Below are positions 27,181-36,399 of a DNA stretch of 64,000 nt, one piece after another. Source of the DNA: Lachnospiraceae bacterium UBA935 (GTDB taxonomy: Bacteria > Bacillota > Clostridia > Lachnospirales > Lachnospiraceae); assembly GCA_002293525.1 (NCBI GenBank), contig DBDJ01000013.1, positions 1 through 64,000 on the forward strand, in the 5' to 3' direction. Below the pieces are notes generated by a model. That model saw only the letters and a list, made by a program, of their open reading frames with translations. It made no database searches and was not told the DNA's origin. Numbering within the stretch: the stretch's first letter is position 1; every line of letters begins with the position of its first letter. The position numbers were made by a program, and so were the translations under genes.

Positions 27181-29835
27181 TCATGTACGTTTTCTTTGGA
27201 ACAGTCCGGTCAGATTTTTAAGTAATGGATTGGTACTTATCGCCATGTCCTTGACATTCTCCCAGGCATGGGCCGCTTTGCGGTCATGTTTAAAAAAATC
27301 ATCCATTGCGCTGTCCAGATCTTCAAGTTTCTGCTTGCTCAGCTTACACAGATACCGGCCGGCCATATCCTGGTCATCAAGACTGCCTATGTCAAACATA
27401 AAGCTAAGGAACTCTCCAAAATCAGCATAATCCTTTTTGCCTTTACTTTTTTTATAAGTCATTCCGCACCAGTATTCCATAAAGAGTTTCTGCGTCTGCC
27501 TGTCAAAGATAAACAGGTCATAAACGGCGGTAAAATCTGCTGCGGTCAAGTTAAAATTATTGACCGCGTCAAAAGCCCATTCAAAATAGTCCTTTATCTT
27601 TCCTTCGGCCATTCCGTTGAGCCTTGCGCCGCCGTTTTCCGCCTCGCTTTTTATGTCTTGCGCCACCGCGATAATATCCCTTTTCGTAGTGATCTTTCCA
27701 AGCTGCAATGCGATCCAGAACAAAAGCAGACGTTCCCTGGCCGGCTTGTGCATCACTTCTAACTTATATTTATAAATCTCCTTTATTGTCCGCCGATTAT
27801 CCGAACTGACTTTTTCCAGCGGAATAAATTCACACACGGCCTCACAGAGCGCTTCCACATAATCTTCTTTGATTTGCCTGTCCATCGCCAGCCGCAAGAT
27901 TTCTGTTGCATATCTGAAACGTTCCTTATCTTCGATACTGTTCATCTTGCGCTCGTATAAGGCCTCATAGTCTCTTAACGCCGTCGTAGCATAAGCCTTC
28001 CCATAGCTGTGATCCTTTACGAACCAAGTACGCCAGTAATCAGTAAAGCAGTCCCTGATATCATCCCAGGAGTCTTTTTTCTTAAGTTGCCTAGCATATA
28101 GCTGATACATGTCGTCAAAACGGTCATATTCCCGGAGAATCCTATTAACGGCATCAATTGAAGACGGTTCCATCGTCAGCGTCACCTCATAAAAATATTC
28201 CCAAAAGTGAAGCAGGTCGGCATCCTTCATCGCCAGATCCTTTAGGAAACCCTCTATATTGAGCGACATATTCACATAGTAATCAACATTATCCTTGAAA
28301 CCGTCAATGATCCGCTCGGCCAGCTCATAGCCGTTTTGCCGGCCGGATGCATATACCATCCGGACAATGCCAAAATATATCTTTCCAATCGCATGATCCG
28401 GATACAGCTCGTCAGTTGGAAGCATCGCATCTTTTACAAAATCACTGATGACACGGGTGATAAATAATACTTTCCATAATTTAACATGCTGTTCCAGAAC
28501 CCCCAGAAGCAGATCCCGGTTTCTCTCTATCATTAATTCCGCCGGGAGGCTAAGATTTACCTTCCTAGCCATATCGTCAATACTGTCATAGAGCGGAATA
28601 AAGCTAGATTCTCTGATCCCTTCGGCAGAAAGTGACAAAATAAGCAGGTCCACGATCATCTGCTTTACCGCTTTCTGCTGATCGCGGCTGAGAAGCCTCA
28701 TAAAATGAAGCATGAAGCCCAGCACATGTAACGCATATACATGATCCAGATGCTTCATTGCCTCCCCTTCACCGACAAGCTTATCAATAAGTTCTTTTCT
28801 GACGTCATCGGTCAGAAATTCGCCGGAAAAATCCGCTATTTCCGCAAATTCTTCCTCGGTGATTTCGGAAATACCCTCGGCAAGGAAGCTGTACAGATAG
28901 TAGGCCGCGTAATAGCTGGGACTGCTCTCACTTAGAGTCGTTTTTGTTGCCACGAAATCATGAAATTCCGTCAGGCTGTCGTATGAGAAGCTAAAGGCGG
29001 TATCCAGAAAGTCCATGAGCATCCCTTCAGCTTCTATGGGGCTGAAATGATAATTGATAAAATCAAATACATAGTGCCGGTTAGACGCGACATAACTCAT
29101 CCCGTTGTAGCGGCTTCCCTCGGATATGACCCCACAAATCTGTGCCGGTGAAAGCTCCGGGTCATACTCGTAGGTAGTAAAATTGATTTTCTTGGCTATA
29201 TCAAGCGGCATAGTGTAGTGTAGCGCCGCTATCCATTTGGCAATGTTGTCGGCTTCATCGCAAATTATGATCCGCTTCTTTTCGACGGGGAACCTGAGCA
29301 TCGCCGTAACCATCTTTTTGTAGTATTCCAGGTTTTTACCTATGCCGAGGAATTCGATGACTGAGTCCGTATCAATCATATAACCCCGTGTCAGTTCCGG
29401 TGCCGGCAGATAGGCGGGGGGCTGAGGATTATTTACTTCTTCATATCCCATGCTGCTCCTAAGTGCCGTACTGGCATACATTTCACAAGGATATATATCT
29501 AAATCATTGAAATCACAAACAATAGAATGGCTCAGCTGGTTGCCGAATCTCCCGGCACTCCCCATATAGTCCCGGCCCAGATAGGTATTAAGCGTGACCG
29601 CGACGCTTCCATTCTTAAGCAGCCGGTATATAAAGGAAGCCGGCATTGTCTTGGCCATTTCCTCGGACATGGGTGTTCCCGCCGGCAAGGATGGTACCTG
29701 ATATGTGAAAAGACCCTTGACATCGTCCGATTTACTGTCAGCAAATGACTCATCATATGAAAATATCTGCTGCCCGTCATTGACCCCATCAATACCTCTC
29801 ATGCAAGAAGTATAAATGATCTGATGTTTTGCCAT
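27181..29835 (-). CDS. GAP1-like GTPase-associated protein (operon A copy)
   Basis: 884 residues, mostly helical after an N-terminal alpha/beta domain. The N-terminus (IYTSCMRGIDGVNDGQQIF, then GRFGNQLSHSIVCDF) resembles the domain I remember being named GAP1-N, a partner of double-GTPase proteins. The identification is from memory and moderate. The adjacent upstream gene is such a GTPase, 16 bp away, and operon B repeats the pair in the same order (46235-49729 after 49776-51074). It may act as a scaffold or switch partner of the GTPase. No catalytic motif was found. Confidence 0.6.
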   Translation of the reverse strand: MAKHQIIYTSCMRGIDGVNDGQQIFSYDESFADSKSDDVKGLFTYQVPSLPAGTPMSEEMAKTMPASFIYRLLKNGSVAVTLNTYLGRDYMGSAGRFGNQLSHSIVCDFNDLDIYPCEMYASTALRSSMGYEEVNNPQPPAYLPAPELTRGYMIDTDSVIEFLGIGKNLEYYKKMVTAMLRFPVEKKRIIICDEADNIAKWIAALHYTMPLDIAKKINFTTYEYDPELSPAQICGVISEGSRYNGMSYVASNRHYVFDFINYHFSPIEAEGMLMDFLDTAFSFSYDSLTEFHDFVATKTTLSESSPSYYAAYYLYSFLAEGISEITEEEFAEIADFSGEFLTDDVRKELIDKLVGEGEAMKHLDHVYALHVLGFMLHFMRLLSRDQQKAVKQMIVDLLILSLSAEGIRESSFIPLYDSIDDMARKVNLSLPAELMIERNRDLLLGVLEQHVKLWKVLFITRVISDFVKDAMLPTDELYPDHAIGKIYFGIVRMVYASGRQNGYELAERIIDGFKDNVDYYVNMSLNIEGFLKDLAMKDADLLHFWEYFYEVTLTMEPSSIDAVNRILREYDRFDDMYQLYARQLKKKDSWDDIRDCFTDYWRTWFVKDHSYGKAYATTALRDYEALYERKMNSIEDKERFRYATEILRLAMDRQIKEDYVEALCEAVCEFIPLEKVSSDNRRTIKEIYKYKLEVMHKPARERLLLFWIALQLGKITTKRDIIAVAQDIKSEAENGGARLNGMAEGKIKDYFEWAFDAVNNFNLTAADFTAVYDLFIFDRQTQKLFMEYWCGMTYKKSKGKKDYADFGEFLSFMFDIGSLDDQDMAGRYLCKLSKQKLEDLDSAMDDFFKHDRKAAHAWENVKDMAISTNPLLKNLTGLFQRKRT

Positions 29836-29850
29836 TATTATCCCTCCGGT

Positions 29851-31062
29851 TTATTTGCTCGGCTTGATGACCTTATTTTCCTTAAGTACCCACAGCAGCG
29901 GATCTTCGATCCGATGAGGCCGCGGCCGGTCGATTCTTCTGTCCTCCTTAGGGTTATTATCCATGCCCAGTGCCGAGACGGTAAAATAGGAATAGTTTGA
30001 ATAATTCACATCTACTTGTGACATAAATGATTCTGCCCCCCACTCTACCAGCAGGCTTCTTATTTCATTGTCCACATTATGCCAGTCTGACATATTAAAG
30101 ATCTTCCCGGCGCAATGCGGACTTGTTTCGAGGATGGTGCTTCCCTCAGGAACAAGTGAAGCAATGGCATCAAATTTGGAGAACACCGCGGCGACAGGAA
30201 TATCAATCTTTTGCTCCGTTCTCAGATGTCTGTCGTTGCGTATTAACTTAGAAACCCTTGACATGATATCATCGGATCTGGTGGCCTGCTTCCAGTCTAC
30301 CGAAGAAGCCCGCAAAACCATGTTTTCATCAAGCTGGTTTCTGACAGCTGGTATCTGCATCGGATCAAGCAGGAAAATAATGCCTGCTGATTTGCAGATA
30401 TATTTATTGACGGTACTCATCGTGTCCTCATCGTTCAGGTCTTCCCCTGCCGTATCAAAGAACACTAGGGTAAAACTCTCAATCTGATCTCCGAAAAGAG
30501 CCTTATGCTTTAGCTTTAATGTAAAAATAAGCGGCCGGTATGCCCCGTTATTACTATCCTGAACGGAACTTCTTGTTAAATCCAGCTTTTGCATATCCAA
30601 GTATAGCTTCTGATATGCTCCGGCCTTATACCTGCTCATAGTATCATCAAACCCTTCCATGGCACCGCCGAACCTAACGGAAATCCGCTCTATCAGTTCA
30701 TTGATAATAACGCCGACAAAATGGCTCTTGCCGGTATCACGCGAGCCGACGACGGATATTATCATATCCTTTCCGAGCAAAGTGGATTCCGGCAATTTAT
30801 TATGACATGACGGACAAATAATCGCATAGGTAGAGCTTCCACATTCCGGACATTTGGCGGACTTTGGTATGGACATTCCTTTCGCCGGATTGCTAAACGT
30901 GGGTTTCCCCATCTTCGGAATGGAGATATCGCCATTCTCATACCGGGTAATCTCCACATCAGGGACGTCTTTGCATCTTCTATTGGTGCAGCGGAACTGG
31001 ACATCCTGAAGCTTGCGCTGCTCAAAGCAAAACGGACAGATAAACGTTGATTTAAGTGCCAT
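29851..31062 (-). CDS. Zinc-ribbon GTPase (DO-GTPase-like)
   Basis: 403 residues: two N-terminal zinc ribbons (Cys9/12 with Cys25/30, Cys71/74 with Cys83/86), then a TRAFAC-like GTPase with P-loop GSRDTGKS (106-113), switch II FFDTAGED, and a G4-like FSKFD in place of NKxD. The fold and context match what I recall as double-GTPase (DO-GTPase) proteins of predicted conflict systems. It sits 15 bp from the GAP1-like gene. It is probably a nucleotide-controlled switch. Soluble, with no membrane helix, unlike its paralogue at 36394-37905. Confidence 0.75.
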   Translation of the reverse strand: MALKSTFICPFCFEQRKLQDVQFRCTNRRCKDVPDVEITRYENGDISIPKMGKPTFSNPAKGMSIPKSAKCPECGSSTYAIICPSCHNKLPESTLLGKDMIISVVGSRDTGKSHFVGVIINELIERISVRFGGAMEGFDDTMSRYKAGAYQKLYLDMQKLDLTRSSVQDSNNGAYRPLIFTLKLKHKALFGDQIESFTLVFFDTAGEDLNDEDTMSTVNKYICKSAGIIFLLDPMQIPAVRNQLDENMVLRASSVDWKQATRSDDIMSRVSKLIRNDRHLRTEQKIDIPVAAVFSKFDAIASLVPEGSTILETSPHCAGKIFNMSDWHNVDNEIRSLLVEWGAESFMSQVDVNYSNYSYFTVSALGMDNNPKEDRRIDRPRPHRIEDPLLWVLKENKVIKPSK

Positions 31063-31071
31063 CTTTTCTCC

Positions 31072-34068
31072 TTAACTAATCTTGTGGTCAGATTGAAGCT
31101 TTATTTTTAAAACATATCTCCCAGACAAATTGTCATCCCTAAGAAAGGGTTTTATATAAGTTTCCCGCGCCAGTCCTTTTTCCAGCGGGATAGTCACCTG
31201 TACGCTCCCGGAGGCATCTTGCGCCGGAATCTGATAAAACAGCTTACCGGTTTTCTTGAACATCGGCGCCCTGTCCTGAGCGGATATAATATCAATGTCC
31301 GGCAGCCGGAATTTTTTGTTGTCACTCTCAAAGGAAAGATTTACTGTGCCGCCGCCAAATAACTTCTTATTTAAATTGATGGCGTATGTAATGGTTTCCT
31401 TGGCTGCATGTGAGAACAAGTAGTCCGTTCCCGGGGAATAATCACTTTCCCCGTCCCGCTTAAACTCGGCAAAAATAGAGAAGTAATAGTTTTCCGGCTC
31501 ATTGGAGTCAATAACCAGGCCGCCGTCGTAGCAAAACTGCTTTAAGGGGATATATTTCCGTGTGGTCGCAACATCGGAGATATCATTGGGAAATTGATCA
31601 TGTCGGTAAAGTACCACAAATCCGGTACAATCCTTAGGCAGGCCGAGCGTGATCATTATCTTCCCATTGACTAGGCTGACATTATTAATTTTTACCGCAC
31701 CGCCCTTGCTGGCTCTTGCAATCGTTCCTATCACCGCAGAGCCTGACTTTACCGCCGCCGCGATTATATGGATGAGCGCTTCCCCTTCATACTTAAAGAT
31801 ACCCGTGGTTTTGTCTGTCTTATGGACAGCAAGTACGTTCATCGCTGTTTCAAGCTGTGATACTGGGACGAGATCACCGCTCAGGAAATCCGGTTTCTTA
31901 GCCGAACAAAAGAACTGTACGTCATTGCCCTCAGGATTCTCCCATTCGATCTGATATTCATTCCCCTGTCCAGGTTTGACGATAAGTTTTTCAATTGGCC
32001 GCGGCGGCCTGGTCGGTATCCCGGATATCATAACTCCTGGTGTACTGACTTTCTTTGCACCGCCGGCATAGGTAAGGAAAACCTGATATCCATATTCCTT
32101 ATCATTTTCCAGATCCTTGTCAACGAAACTATTACGGCTGTTACACATCAGCTTGGTCTTTTTTCCCGCCGGGTCGGTCCTCTCGATTTCCACATTGGCG
32201 TTAGCGGCAACGCTCTCCCATGTAAGCTGCATAAATCCATCTCCGGCCGCCGCCATGACATTCGAAATCTCAAAAAAGTTACTGACCGCCTCCTTACCCG
32301 TCAAAGCCGTGGAAAACACCCCGGCCCGTTCCGCAAATACCGCATAAAAATATGGCGTTCCCGGCATTATGTCCCTGTCATTTATGCTGTTCATGCTTAC
32401 CCGGCCTACCAAGAAGCCATCCTGTACGCTGATCGGAATTGCCCCTTCCTTGCGGACGACAGAATAGTACAGCAGGCCGGACGTCGTGCTCGGCGTCCAC
32501 GAAAGGACATTCACTTTGGCCGCCGGATCAGCAGAAATCGCCAAATCTGACGGTGCCGACGGCGGATATTTAGATATGATCTCCTTGACACCCGGACAGT
32601 CATTACATGCTTCATATGCTTTTGTGCAAGCCTCTACTATGTCAGCTTCGTCCCTAGCCGCCTGTGCCTGCTCTTTTAACTGCTCAGCGTCAGCGATAGC
32701 GTTGTGTATTTCTTCCTCAAGCAATGGTTCAGAATAACCCAAAGCAAATTTCTTAACGCTGTCAAGCTGTCTCTTGGCTTCGTAATACCGTTTTTCCCGA
32801 CATGCTTTTCGCATATCGTCTACAGCAGTTCCCACCCTATCCTTAAGTTCCTTAAGCCTTGACCTAAGTTCCGCAACTCTTTCACTGCCCGGCCAGTATC
32901 TGTCAGCATCGGTCAAATGGGCATCAGCCACTTTGAAGTCCATTGAATCCAAGGCATCCGCGGCAAGTTCACAGAGTGAGACAGCTTTGTCGATATTTTC
33001 AAACCGGAAGCCACACTTGCATACATTTATGTTGGCATCATTTAATGTGCCGCATTTAGGGCATTTGATCTGAAGTTCCAAGCCACATGCCTGACAGACT
33101 TTGCGTCCGCCGGAGATATCGTTTATACAGCCGCAGCGACAGACTTTGACATGCGGATCAGCGGCCGCCGCACCTGATCCTGATGATGCTACCGGTATCT
33201 TTTCTATTTTACAGAAGGCTATCAGAAGCGTCTCCGCATCTTTCCTGTTTTTGAATATCTCGGTCAACTGGCCAACAACATCTGAATAGGCCTCCTGTGT
33301 TAATTCCCCCACAAGGTCATATGAATTCTTGCTTTCATCAAGTATCGCTTTTCGTTTGTTATATTCAAGATATTTATCATATATCTGCTTGGCTGGATCG
33401 TCCTTGAAGCATTCGTCGCATTGCCCGCAAAGCTTAGAACCTGACCCACTCACGCTGTCATTCTTGTAAAACTCCTTGGTCTTCTTTTCCTTTGCCCGTT
33501 GTTTCAATGCGTCGCAGGGAAGATTCTGGGGGTTTTTGATAGAGGTTCCCGCATACAGAAACTCGTACAGATTGGTAACGTTAAAGCTCTTAAGCAGGGC
33601 ATTCATACCATTAAATTTGTCAGCATTCTGGGGCTTGTTTTTATAATACTTATCATATGTCGCCTGATAGTCTTCGCCCTGGGAGGCGCCGATCTTAATT
33701 CCGAGGACAACTGCCCGCCGTTTAACGACTTCGACATCGACTTTTTGTTTGGCTGCGATCTTATCAATTGTATCCTGCGGAATCTCGGTCTTTTTAATCA
33801 TCTTCAGGGTCTTGTCAATGGGACCGTAAGTTTTCTCGCAGGCATCCTTAATAAGCTCCGCGCGTATATTGTTTTCGCCCATCATATCTTTCTTGATATC
33901 CGGAAGCAGCTGGGAATACTTTCTGTATTCCGCGCCATGGTTGAAATCATTGGCCTTGCTCGACCAGAATTTCCGCTTTTCCTCTATCCGGTCAGCTATG
34001 ACCGCTTCATCGTTGATTGGGCGGGGATCAAATTCCAACTCAAGAATGATGTACCAATTTTCTGTCAT
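31072..34068 (-). CDS. Zinc-ribbon/FN3 protein, likely Hsp70 partner (operon A copy)
   Basis: 998 residues. An N-terminal helical module (1-130) has J-domain-like spacing but no HPD motif. Cysteine pairs appear near 215 (CGQCDEC), and a cluster of zinc ribbons lies at about 308-355 (CRCGC, CQACG, CPKCG, CKCGF). A coiled, TPR-like region (360-480) and at least three FN3-like beta domains follow (one with YFYAVFAERAG). A related protein in operon B (51087-53876) keeps the zinc-coil-FN3 order and the YAVFAERG signature. It follows hsp70 directly in the operon, so it may replace DnaJ as a target-binding partner. Confidence 0.65.
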   Translation of the reverse strand: MTENWYIILELEFDPRPINDEAVIADRIEEKRKFWSSKANDFNHGAEYRKYSQLLPDIKKDMMGENNIRAELIKDACEKTYGPIDKTLKMIKKTEIPQDTIDKIAAKQKVDVEVVKRRAVVLGIKIGASQGEDYQATYDKYYKNKPQNADKFNGMNALLKSFNVTNLYEFLYAGTSIKNPQNLPCDALKQRAKEKKTKEFYKNDSVSGSGSKLCGQCDECFKDDPAKQIYDKYLEYNKRKAILDESKNSYDLVGELTQEAYSDVVGQLTEIFKNRKDAETLLIAFCKIEKIPVASSGSGAAAADPHVKVCRCGCINDISGGRKVCQACGLELQIKCPKCGTLNDANINVCKCGFRFENIDKAVSLCELAADALDSMDFKVADAHLTDADRYWPGSERVAELRSRLKELKDRVGTAVDDMRKACREKRYYEAKRQLDSVKKFALGYSEPLLEEEIHNAIADAEQLKEQAQAARDEADIVEACTKAYEACNDCPGVKEIISKYPPSAPSDLAISADPAAKVNVLSWTPSTTSGLLYYSVVRKEGAIPISVQDGFLVGRVSMNSINDRDIMPGTPYFYAVFAERAGVFSTALTGKEAVSNFFEISNVMAAAGDGFMQLTWESVAANANVEIERTDPAGKKTKLMCNSRNSFVDKDLENDKEYGYQVFLTYAGGAKKVSTPGVMISGIPTRPPRPIEKLIVKPGQGNEYQIEWENPEGNDVQFFCSAKKPDFLSGDLVPVSQLETAMNVLAVHKTDKTTGIFKYEGEALIHIIAAAVKSGSAVIGTIARASKGGAVKINNVSLVNGKIMITLGLPKDCTGFVVLYRHDQFPNDISDVATTRKYIPLKQFCYDGGLVIDSNEPENYYFSIFAEFKRDGESDYSPGTDYLFSHAAKETITYAINLNKKLFGGGTVNLSFESDNKKFRLPDIDIISAQDRAPMFKKTGKLFYQIPAQDASGSVQVTIPLEKGLARETYIKPFLRDDNLSGRYVLKIKLQSDHKIS

Positions 34069-34107
34069 CTGTAAAGCTCCTTTATCTTAGCTCCATAGAA
34101 ATATCTT

Positions 34108-34144
34108 CTCCCGCCATATATCATATTCCGATCTATAGCGGGAG
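34108..34144 (-). other. Hairpin between hsp70 and the zinc-ribbon/FN3 gene
   Basis: CTCCCGC (34108-34114) pairs with GCGGGAG (34138-34144), with some further AT pairs inside. On the operon strand no U-run follows, so it looks more like an mRNA stabiliser or attenuator than a terminator. Confidence 0.45.
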
Positions 34145-34152
34145 TTTTTATA

Positions 34153-35790
34153 TTACATTACAGTTATGCTTTTAGATTTCTCTTTAAGTTCATCTACTTT
34201 CTCTTCGGCCATAATTCCCTTTGACTGCATCGTGGCATGAACTTCGCGATTAGTCGTCTTGTCAACGCCGCTGACTTCTAAGATGCCCTCGGTGTTCAGG
34301 GTGAAGGTAATCTCGATGGGGGATCCGGCGGGAAGGTTGCCCGGAAGGTCAAGCGTAGCTGTACCTAATACAAAGTCCTGATCTACCGCAAAGGACTCTT
34401 CCATAAAATCACTTTCATACACTACAAGCTCTGCATTCGGCTGATTTGCCTCAGACGTACCGAAGACTTGGGACACCGTAATGGCTCCGTCCGGCATGGC
34501 CTGGTTCTTAATGATCATATTGCAGCACTTTGGCTTATTGTCCATCAAAACTTCGATAGCAAAACTCTTGGTTGTGGCAACTACTACCTTCTGTGTCTTA
34601 CCGCCGATACTCATCATACCCGGCTTAACGGCAAGCTCTTCCTTATAATCATCGGCGTTGATTTCCTTAGTCACACCGCCGATTTCTACGGCTGTCTCCC
34701 CGCTGTCGCCAGGCTCAAGGCTCTTCTGGTTGTTGACATATACATTGACAGCATGAATGGCGGCCCCCTTGGCCACTGCTTCATCCGGTTCAAGAATCTT
34801 TGGCTTCATGCTGTATTTGTCAACAAGCGCCTTGGTTACCTGCGGCATCCTTGTCGAACCGCCGACCAGCAGGATCTCGTCAATATTGAAACCCTTGTCT
34901 TTGGCAACGGCAATCGCTGCATCCGTCTTATCAATTGCCTCAGCCAGCAAGGTTGATGTTATTTCATCAAACTTCTCCCTGGTCAGACTGATCCTAGCCC
35001 GCAGCCCAGCGGCATCAAGCATGACCGGCACTTCGTCGCGGGAAGATAATTGCTGTTTTGCTTTCTCTGCTTTGAGCCGCATATCCTGCTGGGCATATTC
35101 ATCAAACTCGCCAGCGAAGCTTGTTTGAGAAATAAACTCTTCAGCGAGATATCTCATGACCGCCTCATCCCAGTCCTTACCGCCTAGTTCATGATTACCA
35201 TCGGAACACACTACTTCGATTTTCTCTGAATTAATGCTCATTACCGTAACGTCAAAGGTTCCGCCGCCAAGGTCAAATACCAGTATTGTCTTCTCGTCCT
35301 GCTCTTTCGCACAGCCGTAGTAGAGGGCGGCCGCCGTCGGCTCGCTGATGATTTCAAGCACGTTTAACCCAGCAATAATGCCGGCATTTTTGGTAGCCGT
35401 TCTTTCCGCTGTGCCAAAATAAGCCGGACAGGTAATCACAACATCCTTCACTTCCGTATCAATCTGTTTGCCGGCATCCTCCGTAACCTTTCTGAGGATA
35501 TAGGCGGAAACCTCCTCTGGGGACTTGTCCTCATTGTTATAGCTGATCGCAAAGTCCGATTTTCCCATCAGTGTCTTAACCAGAGAAATGGTGTTATTGG
35601 GATCAATAACCGCATTCTCTTTTGCTACCTGCCCTACGACAACCTGATTAGGGCTGGCAAAATTCACAGCCGAAGGAGTGGTGTTCGTCCCCTCTGCATT
35701 GTTCACAACGGTAGCCCTGCCGGTTTCGTCCACATATGCGATACAGGAATAGGTGGTTCCCAGGTCGATACCGAATACATACTTAGCCAT
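34153..35790 (-). CDS. Hsp70-family chaperone lacking the helical lid
   Basis: 545 residues: a complete DnaK-like nucleotide-binding domain (GIDLGTTYSCIAYVD at 7-21, EPTAAALYYG, VFDLGGGTFDVTV, LVGGSTRMPQV) and a beta-sandwich substrate-binding domain. It ends about 90 residues earlier than DnaK, after a short EEKVDELKEKSKS helix, so the helical lid is nearly absent. Its start overlaps the grpE-like stop. Truncated Hsp70s of this kind are normally dedicated to special partners rather than general folding. Confidence 0.9.
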   Translation of the reverse strand: MAKYVFGIDLGTTYSCIAYVDETGRATVVNNAEGTNTTPSAVNFASPNQVVVGQVAKENAVIDPNNTISLVKTLMGKSDFAISYNNEDKSPEEVSAYILRKVTEDAGKQIDTEVKDVVITCPAYFGTAERTATKNAGIIAGLNVLEIISEPTAAALYYGCAKEQDEKTILVFDLGGGTFDVTVMSINSEKIEVVCSDGNHELGGKDWDEAVMRYLAEEFISQTSFAGEFDEYAQQDMRLKAEKAKQQLSSRDEVPVMLDAAGLRARISLTREKFDEITSTLLAEAIDKTDAAIAVAKDKGFNIDEILLVGGSTRMPQVTKALVDKYSMKPKILEPDEAVAKGAAIHAVNVYVNNQKSLEPGDSGETAVEIGGVTKEINADDYKEELAVKPGMMSIGGKTQKVVVATTKSFAIEVLMDNKPKCCNMIIKNQAMPDGAITVSQVFGTSEANQPNAELVVYESDFMEESFAVDQDFVLGTATLDLPGNLPAGSPIEITFTLNTEGILEVSGVDKTTNREVHATMQSKGIMAEEKVDELKEKSKSITVM

Positions 35791-36337
35791 TACTGTTTTC
35801 TCCTTCCGTATTTTCTGGTTTTTGGTATACGTATACTACCACCTTCTCAGGCGAGATAGTCTTACCCATGTATTCATACCCGCTACTAAGGCTCTCTGCT
35901 ATTTTCCCATGAAGTTCCTGTACCGGAGTCGTCACCTTTTTTAATGCTCGATGCTTCAGCGGGTTGAACTCTTCGCCTCCTTCGCTGTCGAATATATTTA
36001 TATTATTTCTTTCTAAAACATCCTGAATATCAAAGGTATAGTCACTGAATGTCTTGAGCGGGATCAGCCTCTCTTCCTCGGGCTTTGCCGCAAAGCTGGC
36101 ACTCACCCGCTTGATACTGTCTCTGATATCAATAATATCAAGCAAAATCGGCCTGACAAGCTGCGCATACAAGTCATCTTTATATTTTTGCAGTTCCGCA
36201 TGCAGCAGATCGACAATCTTCTCTTCATGGGCAGTATGCTGAATCTTTTCCACAAAAAGCTGATGCATCTCATCAATCTTTTTACTCAGTTGAGAAATGG
36301 CACTCTCCTGTTCTTCATGGACTTGCAGTTCTTCCAT
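35783..36337 (-). CDS. GrpE-like nucleotide exchange factor (operon A copy)
   Basis: About 184 residues from the ATG at 36337, which has AGGAGG nine bases upstream; a longer reading in the repeat leader is unlikely. A long N-terminal coiled coil (about 8-70) precedes a beta-rich end with FNPLKHRALKKVTTPVQEL and KVVVYVYQKPE, the pattern of the GrpE head. It lies directly before and overlaps hsp70, as grpE often does with dnaK. It probably drives ADP release by the neighbouring Hsp70. Confidence 0.75.
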   Translation of the reverse strand: MEELQVHEEQESAISQLSKKIDEMHQLFVEKIQHTAHEEKIVDLLHAELQKYKDDLYAQLVRPILLDIIDIRDSIKRVSASFAAKPEEERLIPLKTFSDYTFDIQDVLERNNINIFDSEGGEEFNPLKHRALKKVTTPVQELHGKIAESLSSGYEYMGKTISPEKVVVYVYQKPENTEGENSNG

Positions 36338-36347
36338 ATATAATAAC

Positions 36348-36399
36348 CTCCTAAATAGCAATCTCCTAAACAGCAACCTCTAAACAGTACCTCCTAAGC
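36348..36399 (-). repeat. 15-bp tandem repeat carrying ribosome-binding sites
   Basis: Three to four units of CTGTTTAGGAGGTTG-type sequence (units at 36348-36362, 36363-36377, 36378-36390 and a partial one to 36399) fill the gap between the GTPase stop and the grpE-like start. Each unit contains an AGGAGG-like or AGAGG motif; the last supplies the ribosome site for grpE. Confidence 0.7.

Noticed and set aside
34108..34144. Hairpin followed by TTTTT on the plus strand as a terminator
   Set aside because: No plus-strand gene exists there; on the operon strand the U-run is on the wrong side.
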